From NCBI RefSeq assembly GCF_029867415.1, contig NW_026705234.1, positions 124,001-188,000 of the forward strand: DNA of 64,000 bases. Direction: 5' to 3'. Source of the stretch: Vicia villosa (lineage: Eukaryota; Streptophyta; Magnoliopsida; Fabales; Fabaceae). Numbering within the stretch: the stretch's first letter is position 1; every line of letters starts with the position of its first letter. Positions 35,700 to 46,560 of this stretch are shown here, in pieces. The notes below the pieces were generated by a model. It searched no databases, was not told the DNA's origin, and was given only the letters and a program-made list of their open reading frames with translations. The position numbers were made by a program, and so were the translations under genes.

Positions 35700-36767
35700 C
35701 TAAAATTCACCGAACCAATCGGTGGATCCTAAGTCCAAAATAGGCACGTTCTTCGACCGCTCTCTATTTTGCTCGCGCTCTTTGCTCATCATTTCTTCAA
35801 ACTCCGCCATTCTCGAAACGAACGGATCCGGCCAAGTCTCCGCCTCATTTGAACGATGTGCCGTCCATTGACAAGAAGTAGCCGGTATAGGACAACCCGG
35901 TTTCAAAAACACTTGAACGAAGTGCCGCGATCGTAGATACCCGATGCATATGATGCGGCCCGACGCGTCCAACGGCGGCCGACTATGAAGTGGAAAGAAA
36001 GTCTCACTTAGTCCAAACCTCGTCAAATCGACGCACACCATATCATACACACTTGCTATTAGATGACCCATCTCGGGGAATGACATCCACTTCGAAACCG
36101 GAGCGATACCGGTAAGTGATGGAACAAGTGCATCATGAATTTTTGTACACTTTTCTTGATTTTCATATAGTCGGCCGTAGATGTCCCGATACGAAGTCAA
36201 CTCCGCAATGAGCTCCCGTCGGACTAAAGTGTGATTATTTTCCCCTTTACCGAGCAAACCCGCAACGGCCCGATATCCACAATTACCGTCGCCTCCAACA
36301 TCAACGATGTTATCGATATATTTGTGCATAAAAAGTGGCATCTCATCAATGTAGACAATCGGTGATTTTTTGATCGGTGGTGTGCGAGGTGGCTTCGAAA
36401 TACGGGCTCCTTTGTTACCACTACACGTGGACTTCGGTGTCTCATGAATTTCCGAAAACGATGCATCAACATGTTCAAAGTAGGAAGGAGATCGTTTTGT
36501 TGACGTGTCATCTTGTGTAATTTTGGACTTTTTCGGTGCACCTTTCGTTTTAACCGGTTGAGATGGCAGTTTCAAATCGGTGGTCTCCGGAAACGCGATC
36601 TTTCGCAATTGTTCTTTTATGTGCATTTTTGTTGTGTCGTCTGCTTTAGCAAACTTCTCCATTATCACTTCCAACTCGTCGAAGATGGTGATTTTGGAGT
36701 CATTTTCTTTCGGCGGGTCAAAATCATCAAAACGAAGTTTCTTCCAATGGTCGGCTACCTCATCCAT
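35700..36767 (-). CDS. OTU cysteine-protease part of the element A transposase
   Basis: This 355-residue frame starts MDEVADHWKKLRFDD. It has a linker with KTKGAPKK and then an OTU-fold protease domain (about residues 145-300). The nucleophile motif D-G-N-C-G-Y-R is at 160-166 (Cys163) and the histidine motif S-R-H-F-V-Q at 280-285 (His282), so both catalytic residues are present. The frame is the downstream part of the transposase protein: reading the frame of this ORF upstream of its first ATG gives CGCTIRTTYGLLCAWILAKN and joins the transposase after a T9 run at about 36897-36905. Plant MULE/FAR1 proteins fused to OTU domains are known. As drawn here it would need its own start or a frameshift to be made. 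Confidence 0.85.
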   Translation of the reverse strand: MDEVADHWKKLRFDDFDPPKENDSKITIFDELEVIMEKFAKADDTTKMHIKEQLRKIAFPETTDLKLPSQPVKTKGAPKKSKITQDDTSTKRSPSYFEHVDASFSEIHETPKSTCSGNKGARISKPPRTPPIKKSPIVYIDEMPLFMHKYIDNIVDVGGDGNCGYRAVAGLLGKGENNHTLVRRELIAELTSYRDIYGRLYENQEKCTKIHDALVPSLTGIAPVSKWMSFPEMGHLIASVYDMVCVDLTRFGLSETFFPLHSRPPLDASGRIICIGYLRSRHFVQVFLKPGCPIPATSCQWTAHRSNEAETWPDPFVSRMAEFEEMMSKEREQNRERSKNVPILDLGSTDWFGEF

Positions 36768-36781
36768 GCGTATGGGTGAAC

Positions 36782-38476
36782 TTAACTTTTTATTTTTTGC
36801 AAGTATCCAAGCACACAGAAGGCCGTATGTAGTTCTAATGGTGCACCCACATAATGAACTATCCGTCCCCGTGGTCTCCGACCGCTTAGCTTCATGAAAA
36901 AAAAATTCAAACCCGTTCGAGATATGTTGTAAATCAATTGGGAGAATAGAATTTGGCCCTTATACCGGTGTTCCATAACCGTCTTTCTCCGACCGAACGG
37001 TGTTTGAATTTCATTGTGTTGATTTTCAAGCATTTGGTTCACGGTGTCCCATCCCCGACACAAATCTCCCTTGCTATCACCCAACCACCTCTTGAAGACC
37101 GCATGTGCGGATTCAACTCGGTTAGTCGTGGTGCAACCAAGATGTCTAACCCGATTTGTCCAAGCGCACACGACTTTTTCTCTAACCTTGTCAAGAATGG
37201 TGGATTCGACGTAATGAAAAAAAGTCTTAATGGAACCACACAAAGACCTAAAGTGTACCAATTTCTCGGTATAATCCTCTTCGGAGTATGCATCCAAAAT
37301 TCCCCTCCATGCCGCCATTATCCTATCAACCACAACACCGGCTTTGACAACTTTACCATTTTCATCCGGCCTATCTTTTGTCCCAACCGCGGGTTTCAAC
37401 TTGCTTCTCACGTTGCAAGTTATGTGATACCGGAAAAGTAAAGCGGTAGATGTCGGGAAGAAGGTATCGACCGCATTCATCAAAGCATTGTCTCGATCGG
37501 TGACAATGACGTTTGGCATAACCTCTTGATCAACTAACAAAGACTTGCAAATTCCCAAGGCCCACGTAAAGTTGTCTTCTTTTTCACACTCCAAAAAAGC
37601 AAACCCCACCGAATAAGTCTTGTCCGTCGAGGTCACACCGACGATCTCTAGAAGAGGAAGCCTATACTTGTTTGTCTTGTACGTCGAATCCATGACTAGA
37701 ACGGTTGGAAATGTGTTGAACAATTTGATACTTTCGGGATGAGTCCAAAAAATATCACGCACCGTAACTTTGTCCTCGGAGGTTCGGAAGCTTGAAACAT
37801 AATTGTTATCGCCTAGAAGTTTCAAAAGTTGTTGCATTTTCGACCGAGGGCCCATATTTAAAACCTTGAGATTGTGGCGTTCATTGTAAACTTGCTTGAT
37901 ATTTGAAACGCTATCTGGTTTCTTACGCTTCAAATCGGCAAGTATGTTGCGAGGCGCCACTTTGACTATCGTTAGGTCCGATATCACTTTCCTCTCTTCG
38001 CGGGACAAACGACACGCCATTGGATGCCCGTGTAACTTGACATCCAAGGCATGATTATGAATTCCACAAATTACGGTTAACCGCCACATATCATCAACCC
38101 TCCGACTGGCACGCAACTTAAACGGACAACCGCACTTTCTCGATCCCGTGTCCTCGTGTTTTAGCACACGGTTTGATTGTACATAACTACCACCCCGTTC
38201 GCAATTCAAAACAACGAAAGCTTTCCGCCTACTATTTCCGTTGTCCGACCTTAAAATAACAATTCCAAATCCAAGTTTGTTAGCTTCCTTCCGAACCCAA
38301 TCAATCAATTGTTCGCGACTACCGAAGCTCCGATCATTTGTAAATTCTTGCCGAACATCAACCGCATTGATCATAGGATTAACATCGATAACCGGATCGT
38401 TATTAACGCTAACAATTACGGAAACTACTGCGTCATCGGCTTGCACAATGTTGTCCGGATGCACCATACCTAACAA
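36782..38476 (-). CDS. MULE/FAR1-type transposase of element A
   Basis: The 564-residue frame has a FAR1-like zinc-binding DNA-binding domain (about 48-145; Cys92, Cys115, Cys117, His140, His142). The MULE DDE catalytic core follows, with D263 in LVMDSTYKTNKYRLPL, D327 in VIVTDRDNAL and E455 in TTNRVESAHAVFKRWL. The last 35-40 residues after NISRTGLNFFF are out of frame and not authentic: a one-base loss in the T9 run at about 36897-36905 diverts the frame. The true continuation (a SWIM-like CGC...C motif, then the OTU region) is in the frame of the neighbour ORF. The catalytic residues are intact, so the N-terminal half could still work. Two palindromes sit 55-115 bp upstream of the ATG. Confidence 0.92.
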   Translation of the reverse strand: MLGMVHPDNIVQADDAVVSVIVSVNNDPVIDVNPMINAVDVRQEFTNDRSFGSREQLIDWVRKEANKLGFGIVILRSDNGNSRRKAFVVLNCERGGSYVQSNRVLKHEDTGSRKCGCPFKLRASRRVDDMWRLTVICGIHNHALDVKLHGHPMACRLSREERKVISDLTIVKVAPRNILADLKRKKPDSVSNIKQVYNERHNLKVLNMGPRSKMQQLLKLLGDNNYVSSFRTSEDKVTVRDIFWTHPESIKLFNTFPTVLVMDSTYKTNKYRLPLLEIVGVTSTDKTYSVGFAFLECEKEDNFTWALGICKSLLVDQEVMPNVIVTDRDNALMNAVDTFFPTSTALLFRYHITCNVRSKLKPAVGTKDRPDENGKVVKAGVVVDRIMAAWRGILDAYSEEDYTEKLVHFRSLCGSIKTFFHYVESTILDKVREKVVCAWTNRVRHLGCTTTNRVESAHAVFKRWLGDSKGDLCRGWDTVNQMLENQHNEIQTPFGRRKTVMEHRYKGQILFSQLIYNISRTGLNFFFMKLSGRRPRGRIVHYVGAPLELHTAFCVLGYLQKIKS

Positions 38477-38530
38477 ATGAATAAATTAGCAAAATTGGCC
38501 AAAACTGTTTTTTTTAACTGCCAGGGCATA

Positions 38531-38590
38531 TTTCGGAAGTTCATTTCTGAAATTTATTAGGTGATATATTTCGGAAATGAACTTCCGAAC
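38531..38590. repeat. Palindrome pair upstream of the transposase
   Basis: Copies at 38531-38552 (centre GTTCAT, one arm base changed) and 38569-38590 (centre ATGAAC), 38 bp apart and opposite-handed. They lie 55-115 bp upstream of the transposase ATG, mirroring the arrangement upstream of the small gene. Confidence 0.92.
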
Positions 38591-38827
38591 CATATCAGTT
38601 TTCAGCATAAATTTGTTGAATCAATGTAGTGAAATAGGGGATGAAATGAGAGATGTTTACTTGAAATTGTAGCTTTCTATGCTCCCTTTAACGTGATCAA
38701 CGGTTTGAAACTTGATTTTAGGGCGAAAAATTGATGGAGATTGATTGGGTTTTAGAGAGGGTTTTGAGAAGTTTTGGAGAAAAATGATGAAATAGTGAAG
38801 GAGCGAAATTTGTATATGCAGCAACAG

Positions 38828-38985
38828 TTTCGGAAATGAACTTCCGAAAATATTCACGGATTTTGAATTTTTTTGACTTCGGAAATGCATCTCCGAAAAC
38901 ATCAAAAATTTGATGTTTTCGGAGATGCATTTCCGAAGTAAAAAAAAAATCAAAAAAAAAATAACTTCGGAGATTCATCTCCGAA
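38828..38985. repeat. Right-end palindrome cluster of element A
   Basis: Four palindromes at 38828-38849, 38877-38898, 38917-38938 and 38964-38985, the last about 60 bp from the right terminus. Three have the GATGCATC-type or GATTCATC centre, also seen in one copy of the left cluster. The middle two form a larger inverted repeat. Confidence 0.92.
38876..38939. repeat. 64-bp inverted repeat with perfect 28-bp arms
   Basis: The arm beginning ACTTCGGAAATGCATCTCCG and ending AAAACATC is followed by the 8-bp centre AAAAATTT and the exact reverse complement. It is built from two 22-bp palindromes, so it can fold as one long hairpin or two short ones (cruciform). Confidence 0.95.
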
Positions 38986-39057
38986 GCAGGGACAGTTTTG
39001 GGTTTTTGCTGGGGGTGACCCCATAGGGAGGTGGGTAAAGAAATTTTCTAGTATAAA

Positions 39058-40448
39058 TCTAGCTTTAAAGATGCTTTTAAATCAGACCAACTTTTTTATT
39101 TTTACAAAATAAGACCAAATTTTTAAAAATGTCAAACTAAACTAATAAATTTTGTTAAAATAAATTATAAGTCAGATTCAAAACTTAAAATTTTATTGTT
39201 AGTGTGGCGTGTTGAATCATTCTATCAATCCTATGTTTGCTTTAGGTCTTGAGGTTAAAGATTTAGAAAATACCAAACATTGTGAAGTCATAGAAGATAA
39301 ATCGGTGGCATTAATGTTTTCTTTGCATCATGATTAGAGGCCGTTTTCTGGGTCTAATTTAAGCATAATCAAATTATATAGGTAGTCACGGATAGATCCA
39401 CAATAATCACGGGTTAGCCACAAAATACAAAATAATAACAATTGGTCACGGGTTCATATTTTTATAAATAATGAGCTAGTCATATCTTGGTCACGAGTTC
39501 TCTAGTTAAACTTTCTAGCAATCTTAAATTTCATATAATAATAATAATAACCATGTAAGAACATGATCGTACAATGGATGTAGTCATATCTCAATCCTTT
39601 TATTAATTTATATTCAAATTAAGAATTTGGATCTAACAACCAAAAAGTTATTGTAAGGGACACTAAGTTAAATGTTAACAATATGTTGTTGATGCAATTA
39701 AATTTTTATTTTTAAATATAACGATCGAAATTTGATTGTATGACAATATTGTAGATGATAATTAGATTTTACTCAATTTTCTCCATGACTTACCTCTCTT
39801 GCTTTCATTATTTATTTTTTTATGAACAATTTGCTCCTAGTAAGATTCAAAAGTAAAATTTTGAGAAAAACATACTCTCAAGACTCAAATCTTCACCACT
39901 AAATCACGCTATTGCTTTGGTTCTTGTTTATCACATGTATGTCTGTCTTGTTTTTCTTTTTCTCCAATAGACTTGTATTTTTGTGTGCCTAAATGTAGTG
40001 TATCCAAATGAGTCTTACTAGTTATAATTGAATCAAAGAGTATAGCTGTCTATAGACAAAAATTCGCTCACATGTGAGACATATAGTAAGGGAAGACCCC
40101 CACACCACGATGAATGACTAGGAAGACAAACAATTTCAAAATACCTAATAAACTCACATTTAAACAAACTCTAAAAAAACATTCAAGTGATTGAGGTTGG
40201 TAGAGGCTTTTGAGTCCGAAACCACCCAATCCAACCGTCCAACCTGACCCGTTGTCCAACCCTACCGATACTGACACTTATTACATTCAAGTAATTCATT
40301 TACAATTTTTTTTACCTTGAATCAATTCATTTCAAAGCAAAGCAAAGCATAAAAGAACTTCTTGTATGAGATACTTTTCCCAAAACTCACAACAAGTATT
40401 CTTAGTCTTTCAACTTTAGTGTCTCCTCTCTCTCACTCTCTCTTTCCA
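39058..40448. other. Spacer and promoter region of LTPG
   Basis: AT-rich sequence without recognisable coding exons or element ends. The last 120 bp before 40449 contain CTCTCTCTCACTCTCTCTTT, a pyrimidine-rich leader typical of a plant 5' untranslated region. Confidence 0.4.
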
Positions 40449-41114
40449 ATGGTTTCTAACAAAAAGGTCACTGCAATACTACTTGTAATCTTAGCTGGTC
40501 TAGCCAGCTCAGATTTAACAAAAGACAGAAAAGACTGTGCTGACAAACTTGTTACTCTTGCTAGTTGTCTTCCATATGTTGGTGGTGATGCCAATACTCC
40601 CACTATAGATTGTTGCACCTCCCTTAAAGTAGTCCTTGACAAGACCAAAAAATGCATCTGCATCCTCATCAAAGATCGCAACGACCCCAAACTCGGCTTC
40701 ACTTTGAATGCAACTCTCGCTGTTCAGCTTCCAAGTGCTTGTCACATACCATCTAATATATCTCAATGTGTAGGTAAGTATACATATATTTTTTTCTCTG
40801 TTTGTCTGCTATTTCTGTATAATCTTTATTATACGTATGAAATAACACTCAGAAGTTTGATATATTAACCGTTTTTTCTTATTTGGTTTTTTCTAGATCT
40901 TTTGCATTTGTCACCAAAATCCTCTGAAGCTCAGGTGTTCGAAGGACTTGGAAATTCTACCAAAACAAACAGTTCTGCACCAAGTTCTGTTGAGAAGGGA
41001 TCAAGTTCTGAGGAAAAGAGTGGTGCTGGATTGGGAAAGAGGTGGATGGTGGTAGAGATGGTTTGTGCTATTTTACCATTTGTTTTCATATCACAGTTCT
41101 TCATCCTAGCTTGA
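40449..41114 (+). CDS. GPI-anchored non-specific lipid-transfer protein (YLS3/LTPG type)
   Basis: Two exons, 40449-40773 and 40897-41114, give 180 residues. An N-terminal signal peptide (hydrophobic AILLVILAGLASS) leads to the eight-cysteine motif: C-x9-C, CC, C-x-C, C and C, from KDCADKLVTLASCLPYVGGD to HIPSNISQC. The exon junction restores CVDLLHLSPKS. A Ser/Thr-rich stalk (TKTNSSAPSSVEKGSSSEEK) follows. A hydrophobic C-terminal tail (VCAILPFVFISQFFILA) is the likely GPI-anchor signal. Such proteins sit on the outer face of the plasma membrane and move or bind lipids for cuticle or wall. The SPK-S-EAQVF pattern is shared with YLS3-like members. Confidence 0.92.
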
Positions 41115-42394
41115 ACCATGATCAAGATTTAGAAAGGGCTTATTACTTGGATTGGATATATATTAATATTGGTTTTGTTTGATGTATGAATTTAATACTC
41201 ATTACTCATTAGTGGTATTTATTTCTCATAGTTTTGTTATGTGTGTTTGTGTGTTTCTTAAGTCCTATATTATTTTTTTAGCACATTCATGTTTGTGTCT
41301 CCATGTATCTTTTTTCACATCCATTAAACCCAAAAGTATGTTAAGAGACAAGCTTGCCCTACCAAATATGAGAAAGAATAAGCCACTGCAAATATGACAT
41401 TTGACACTATCCAATTCCAATTGAACCAAACACTAACCAAGAAAATAGAAACATCGCATTTAATTCGCCAACAAAACCTTAAAAAAAGAGACACATCAAA
41501 CTTAATTCTACTGTTCATTTATTATTTCTTGATTTATATTTGGATGGTAGTTTGTTACTCCAATACCTTATAGTAGGAATATTTACTTAAAGAAAATTCT
41601 AAGGTAAAATCATCAAATTAATTTTTTTTGGTGAATTTATAAATTTAGCAGTGTTGATTTAGAATTTTTCAATATTAACTTCATCAATATTAAGTAGGAT
41701 TATATTGTACACATTATTAATTTGTACTCTCCGTGTATTTCGTAGATCAAATGAATACAACATTAGAAGCAGAATTTCACCATGAACTCGATTTTAAAAT
41801 TAGTTTTTCATAAAACCTCATAGCCAAGCCGGATCGAGCGTGTTTGTGTTCGAGTTTCACACCATTTTTTTTCTATTTATCAAATTCACGGCTTATTTTG
41901 AGATTTTAAATACATATTTAAAAACGAGGTGAAATTTCGGTTCGAATGATATATAATTTGTGAATTAATTAGTTGATTTGGTGATTTTCGATATTTTTGT
42001 TCATGAGATGTAATTGAAGATGACAAACACACCCATCTTGGCAAGGTCTAAGTCAGGGTCAAGATGATGATAGCGGATTTGAAACCGGGTTGAAGTGGCC
42101 CGACTAAATGTTGAAGATGATGCTTAATTTTTTTTTTTTATAAATAAAATAAATATAATAAGCTCACCGTTAGATTAATCCAAAAAATAAAAATTACACA
42201 TTTCTCACATAACACCGGATCCGTTTCCAAATAACTTTTTTAAAAAGTGACATTTTTACAACTTCACCATAGAAGCTCCCTTTACTAAAAACCATGCTTC
42301 ATAGTAATATTCACTTAAAAGGTGGAGTGATATACTAATAGTATATCTCTATGTACAACTACAAGAACTATTTTTTTTTTTATAAAAAAAATAG
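41115..42394. other. LTPG 3' region and spacer
   Basis: The first about 150-200 bp are the likely 3' untranslated region. I saw no coding sequence or element ends in the rest, which is AT-rich with a T12-type run near 42130. Confidence 0.4.
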
Positions 42395-43049
42395 ACTTTT
42401 TTTTTTTTATAAGCAACAATGTATTCAAAAGAGAGCCTCTAACTCGATTACAACAAAGATGAAAAATTAATATTTTTTTAAGAAACCAAGTAGGTTTTGA
42501 CACCACTCATAAAAAATTACATTGAATCTTTCTTTTAAACCAATAGCTAGCTATCTCCATGTGAACATCTTCACTTGGAATATCAACTTGCCTACATCAC
42601 ATACTGCTCAGTTGAAGATAATTTCGTTTCTAACTTTCTAAACGGTCTAGCAAACAACCAACCAAATGTCACCCGCTCTTTTATTTGATCTAACATTTTT
42701 CATATTCAATATTACCTTCATGAAATGGCTACAACAGTCTTCTTCCTCTATCATATCTATTTGTTACTAGTTCTGAATATTCTCCCAAAATTTCCACGCC
42801 ATAGGGCACTGAAGCATAACATCATCTACATCTTCTTCTTCCCTAAAACAGTATACACACACTTTGTCATGAGAGTTGGATTATTCTTCTTTTAACTAGC
42901 TGTCATCTTGTTGGTAGTCTAACTTGAAGGAGTCTACATCCAAAGATCCTAATTTTAGATGGAATTTTTTGCTTCCCATACCACCACCACCTTCAGAGTC
43001 TGTTTTATCCTCGAATCTAAGTTCAAACCTTCATTTTCTTGCATAAATT
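42395..43049 (-). mobile_element. LINE 3' part (zf-RVT region and poly(A))
   Basis: On the minus strand this encodes the zinc-binding region at the end of plant LINE reverse transcriptases: a decayed VCVYCFREEEDVDDVMLQCP motif followed by WKFWENI near 42790-42860. The 3' end is TTGTTGCTTAT followed by an A run (T run on the plus strand, 42395-42411). It continues at 51054-52589; the copia element at 43050-51053 splits it. Several stops show it is dead. Confidence 0.75.
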
Positions 43050-44362
43050 TGTTAGAACAAGATTTGTTTATGCAATATATCTCTGAGTTTGATAATAGCA
43101 ATGAGTATGTTTGTGTAAACAATTTTGGTACTCTAATATTTGTTGCTTTGAGATTTTAACAAACAGGTTCTGAATCTGATGAAAGGCGTGGCCAATACAT
43201 CAGAAGATACACAAGCTCTGATGAATAGTAGCAAACCATTTCAAGAGATTGTGAAGTTGTGACTCTGATATGAAGTCAGAATAAACCAATCTAAAGACCA
43301 AGTGCCGAAGACTCTGAAGACGCAGTTCTGAAGACTCTAAAGACTTGAAGCTTTGAAGATTTATGTTTCTAAAGACAAAGGGTACTGAAGACCAAGTGCT
43401 GAAGACTTTGAAGACACAATTCTGAAAACTCTGGAGACTTGAGTTTCTAAAGACCCAAAAGCTTATTTTCTTTTCTTCCAACTCATATTGTCAACCTCTA
43501 AAGTTCAAGAAGAATAGAAGATAACATTATGTAGTACGAGATACAAGGTACAAACAAATGTTTTGTTCCACTACCATGAAAGGACGCACGTGGCGTACTA
43601 TCTTGTCTCCCACTACATTCAAGCCGCCAAACTTCTAAAAATTCTAGAATTTCCCTCCAACGGATATATTATTATATTGGCAATATAAAGACTTGAAGAC
43701 TTAAAGAGGAAGCAGCTAATTCACGATCATATACATTCTTGAAAGATTTTTCATAGCTTCATTCTTTTTAAAGTCTAGAATCTAAAAAATATCGTTTACA
43801 TTCAACTTGTGTAGAAGCATTTATTTGTAAATAAACTCTTATTCAAACTGTTGTTTGATTGTTCCTCAAGAGATCGATTGGTCAGAATTTCTCGAGAAAT
43901 CAAGGACTAGTGTGTCTTAGAGTGTGTTCTCAAGAGACCAGCTGGTCAGATTTTTTTGAGAAGTTTAGGACTTGTGCGTCTTAAAGATTGTCTTGTGTTT
44001 GGCATCGGCAGTTATCTCATGCAATTGTAGTTAGTTTGGTTATTGTGGATTAAGACCTCGTTTGAGAGAGGCGAAATCACCTTGGCAGGTGGACTGATTA
44101 ACTTGATAATTTTCAAACAAACTAATATAAGCATACCTTGTTCTTTCCTTCTTGTAATCTATTGTTATTATCAAGAGTCAATAGTGAAGTATTTGTTGCT
44201 TTAAAGAAGGGATTTGCTTTTGATAAAAGCTTTGTTTATTAAAAACCCTATTCAAACCCTTCAGTTGGCATCAGAGCTCGGTTCTTAGTGGTGATAAAGA
44301 GTTTGAATCTTGATTAAGCTGCCTAACAGTGTTCAGTACCGATCCTGATTGTGTGAAAAACA

Positions 44363-45450
44363 ATGGCTACCCCCACAGGTACTCTTACCAATAATGTCAC
44401 TATTGATAATAGGGATAAAGATTAGTATAATGCTAAACCTCCTATGTTTGATGGAGAAAAGTTGACTATTGGAAGGATAGACTTGAAACGTATTTCATGG
44501 CATTTGAATTTGATTTTTGGGATCTGGTAGTTGATGGCTACAAATATCCAATAGATACAAGCGGTGTCAAGATTACAAGAAGTGCAATGACAGATGACTA
44601 AAAGAAAGCTTACAAGAATCATTTCAAAGCTAGGTCTATTTTGTTATCTGCTATTTCTTAAGTTGAGTATGAGAAGATCATTGATAAAAGACTGCTAAGT
44701 CCATATTTGATTCTCTTAAAATGAATCATGAAGGCAACACTCAAGTTAAGGAGACAAAGGCTCTGCCCTAATCTAAAAATATGAAGCCTTCAAGATGGAA
44801 GAAGATGAATTTGTGGAAACTATGTTTTCAAGATTCCAGATGCTTATTGCAGGACTTAAGGTTCTGGACAAAGGATATTCTACATCAGATCATGTTAAGA
44901 AGGTTATCAAAAGTCTGCCTAAGAAATAGAGATCAATGGTAACTGCTTTGAAACTGTCAAAGGATCTAAACAATACCAATATCGAGGAACTGATTAGTTC
45001 TTTAAGAAGTCATGAGATTGATCTTCATGAAGATGAACATTAGAGGAGAGGCAAATCCATGTCTCTAAAGTCTAAGTCTGAAAAGACAAAGGCTTTTCAA
45101 GCAGAAGTAGATTCAGAAGAGTCTGAAGAAGAATCAGGCGAAGATGAACTCTCTCTGATATCCAGAAGATTAAATCATCTATGGAAACATAGAAAGTGGA
45201 AGTTTAGAGGACCAAGAAGATCAAAAGACAGAACTGAATCATCGTATGGTCAAAAGAAAGACTCTAGAAAAGAAGTCACATGTTATGAGTGCAATGAACC
45301 TGGACACTACAAGAATGAAAGTCCACATCTTAGGAAAGACAACAAACATTAGAAAGTGTTCAAAGCCAAGAAGGGTCTCATGGAAACATGGGATGATTCT
45401 GATTAAGAACAGGCTAACGTGGCACTCATGGCTGAAGCCAGCACAAGTGG
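44363..45450 (+). pseudogene. copia gag, disrupted
   Basis: Starts MATPTGTLTNN and has PPMFDGE and YFMAFEFDFWDLVVDGY in the typical gag order. A C-terminal zinc knuckle reads CYECNEPGHYKNES, in which the last cysteine has become serine. Stops appear after about 25 codons and repeatedly later. It lies directly after the primer site. Confidence 0.8.
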
Positions 45451-46560
45451 AGTTATCCTAGAGAGTTAATTGACAATTGATGATGAGTCAGACTCTGATG
45501 ATCAAGAAGAATGGTTGCTCGCGACACACGACGGAAGAAAGGCATATGTTCCAATATTTGGAACTTAAACCTGGAGGTGCTGTTGGTTTCAGAGGTAATC
45601 AGAAAGGCATGATTTTGGGCTCTGAAACCATAGGTAATAAAGTGTTTGTTTACGATACTGTAAAAGCTCAAAAGGCTGCAAAATCTATAACACAGAAACA
45701 CGAATTATGGGAGAATTGAAATTATTTATGGGAATTCAAATTGACCAAAGACCAGAAGCTACTTACATTCATCAGAGCAAGTACACTAAAGAACTTCTGA
45801 TAAAGTTCAACATGCTTAATTGCAAGTTAGCAAAACCTCCGATGCATTCAACATGCATTATGGAGAAAGAAGAGGTAAGTGAAAAGGTATGTCAGAAGCT
45901 ATATCGTGGTATGATAGGCTCCCATCTATATCTAACTGCTTCTACACCTGATATTTTATATAGTGTTCATTTGTGTGCTAGATTCCAATATGATCCTAGA
46001 GAATCTCATTTAACTACTGTTAAGAGGATTATGAGGTATCTGAAAGGAACAACTAACCTTGGCTTGATGTATGAGAAAACATCAGAGTATACTCTTTCTG
46101 GTTTCTGCGATGCATATTATGCTGGAGATAGATTAAAAGGGAAGAGTACTTCTGGAAACTGTCAATTTTTGGGAAGCAACCTTATCTCATGGTAAAGCAA
46201 GGGGAAATCAACAATTGCTCTTTCAACACAAAAGCATAATACATCCCAGCTTCTCTGTGCAGCACTCAGATGCTATGAATGAAGAGTCAGCTGGAGGATT
46301 ATCAAATTTATGAGAGTAATATCCCTATCTTTTGTGATAATACTACTGCTATTTGTTTAACTAAAAATCCTATCTTGCATTCTAGGGCAAAACACATAGA
46401 GATAAAACATCATTTTATCAGAGACTATGTTCAGAAAGGGATTCTGGTTTTAAAATTCATAGATACAAACCATTAATGGGATGATATCATTACAAAACCC
46501 TTAGCTGAAGATAAACTTTTGTTTATTATGAAGAATCTGAAAATGGACTATTGTCCAGAA
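45451..46560 (+). pseudogene. copia pol remnant (RT end and RNase H)
   Basis: Only the last part of reverse transcriptase (FMGIQIDQRPEATYIHQSKY, then the Y-R-x-M-I-G-S-x-L-Y-L and Y-L-K-G-T segments) and RNase H (CDNTTAICLTKNPILHSRAK) remain. Protease, integrase and the RT catalytic YxDD region are missing, so an internal deletion of about 2.5-3 kb is inferred between gag and 45700. Frameshifts break the remainder near 46200-46270 and 46476. Confidence 0.8.

Larger units (their letters stand above)
34582..39048 (-). mobile_element. Mutator-like element A, 4467 bp, structurally complete
   Basis: A perfect 9-bp target duplication TAGTATAAA lies at 34573-34581 and 39049-39057. The ends GAGAATTTCTTCACCCACC and (right, reverse complement) GAAAATTTCTTTACCCACC are followed by TCC in both, giving short inverted repeats of 22 bp with two mismatches. 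The 9-bp duplication and MULE transposase place it in the Mutator superfamily. Genes, all minus strand: transposase, OTU-protease region and a small 123-residue protein. Thirteen dispersed palindromes fill the non-coding parts. The perfect duplication suggests fairly recent movement, although one frameshift now splits the main gene. Confidence 0.92.

Noticed and set aside
36953..37441. 162-codon plus-strand frame opposite the transposase
   Set aside because: Antisense shadow of the transposase gene; no domain.
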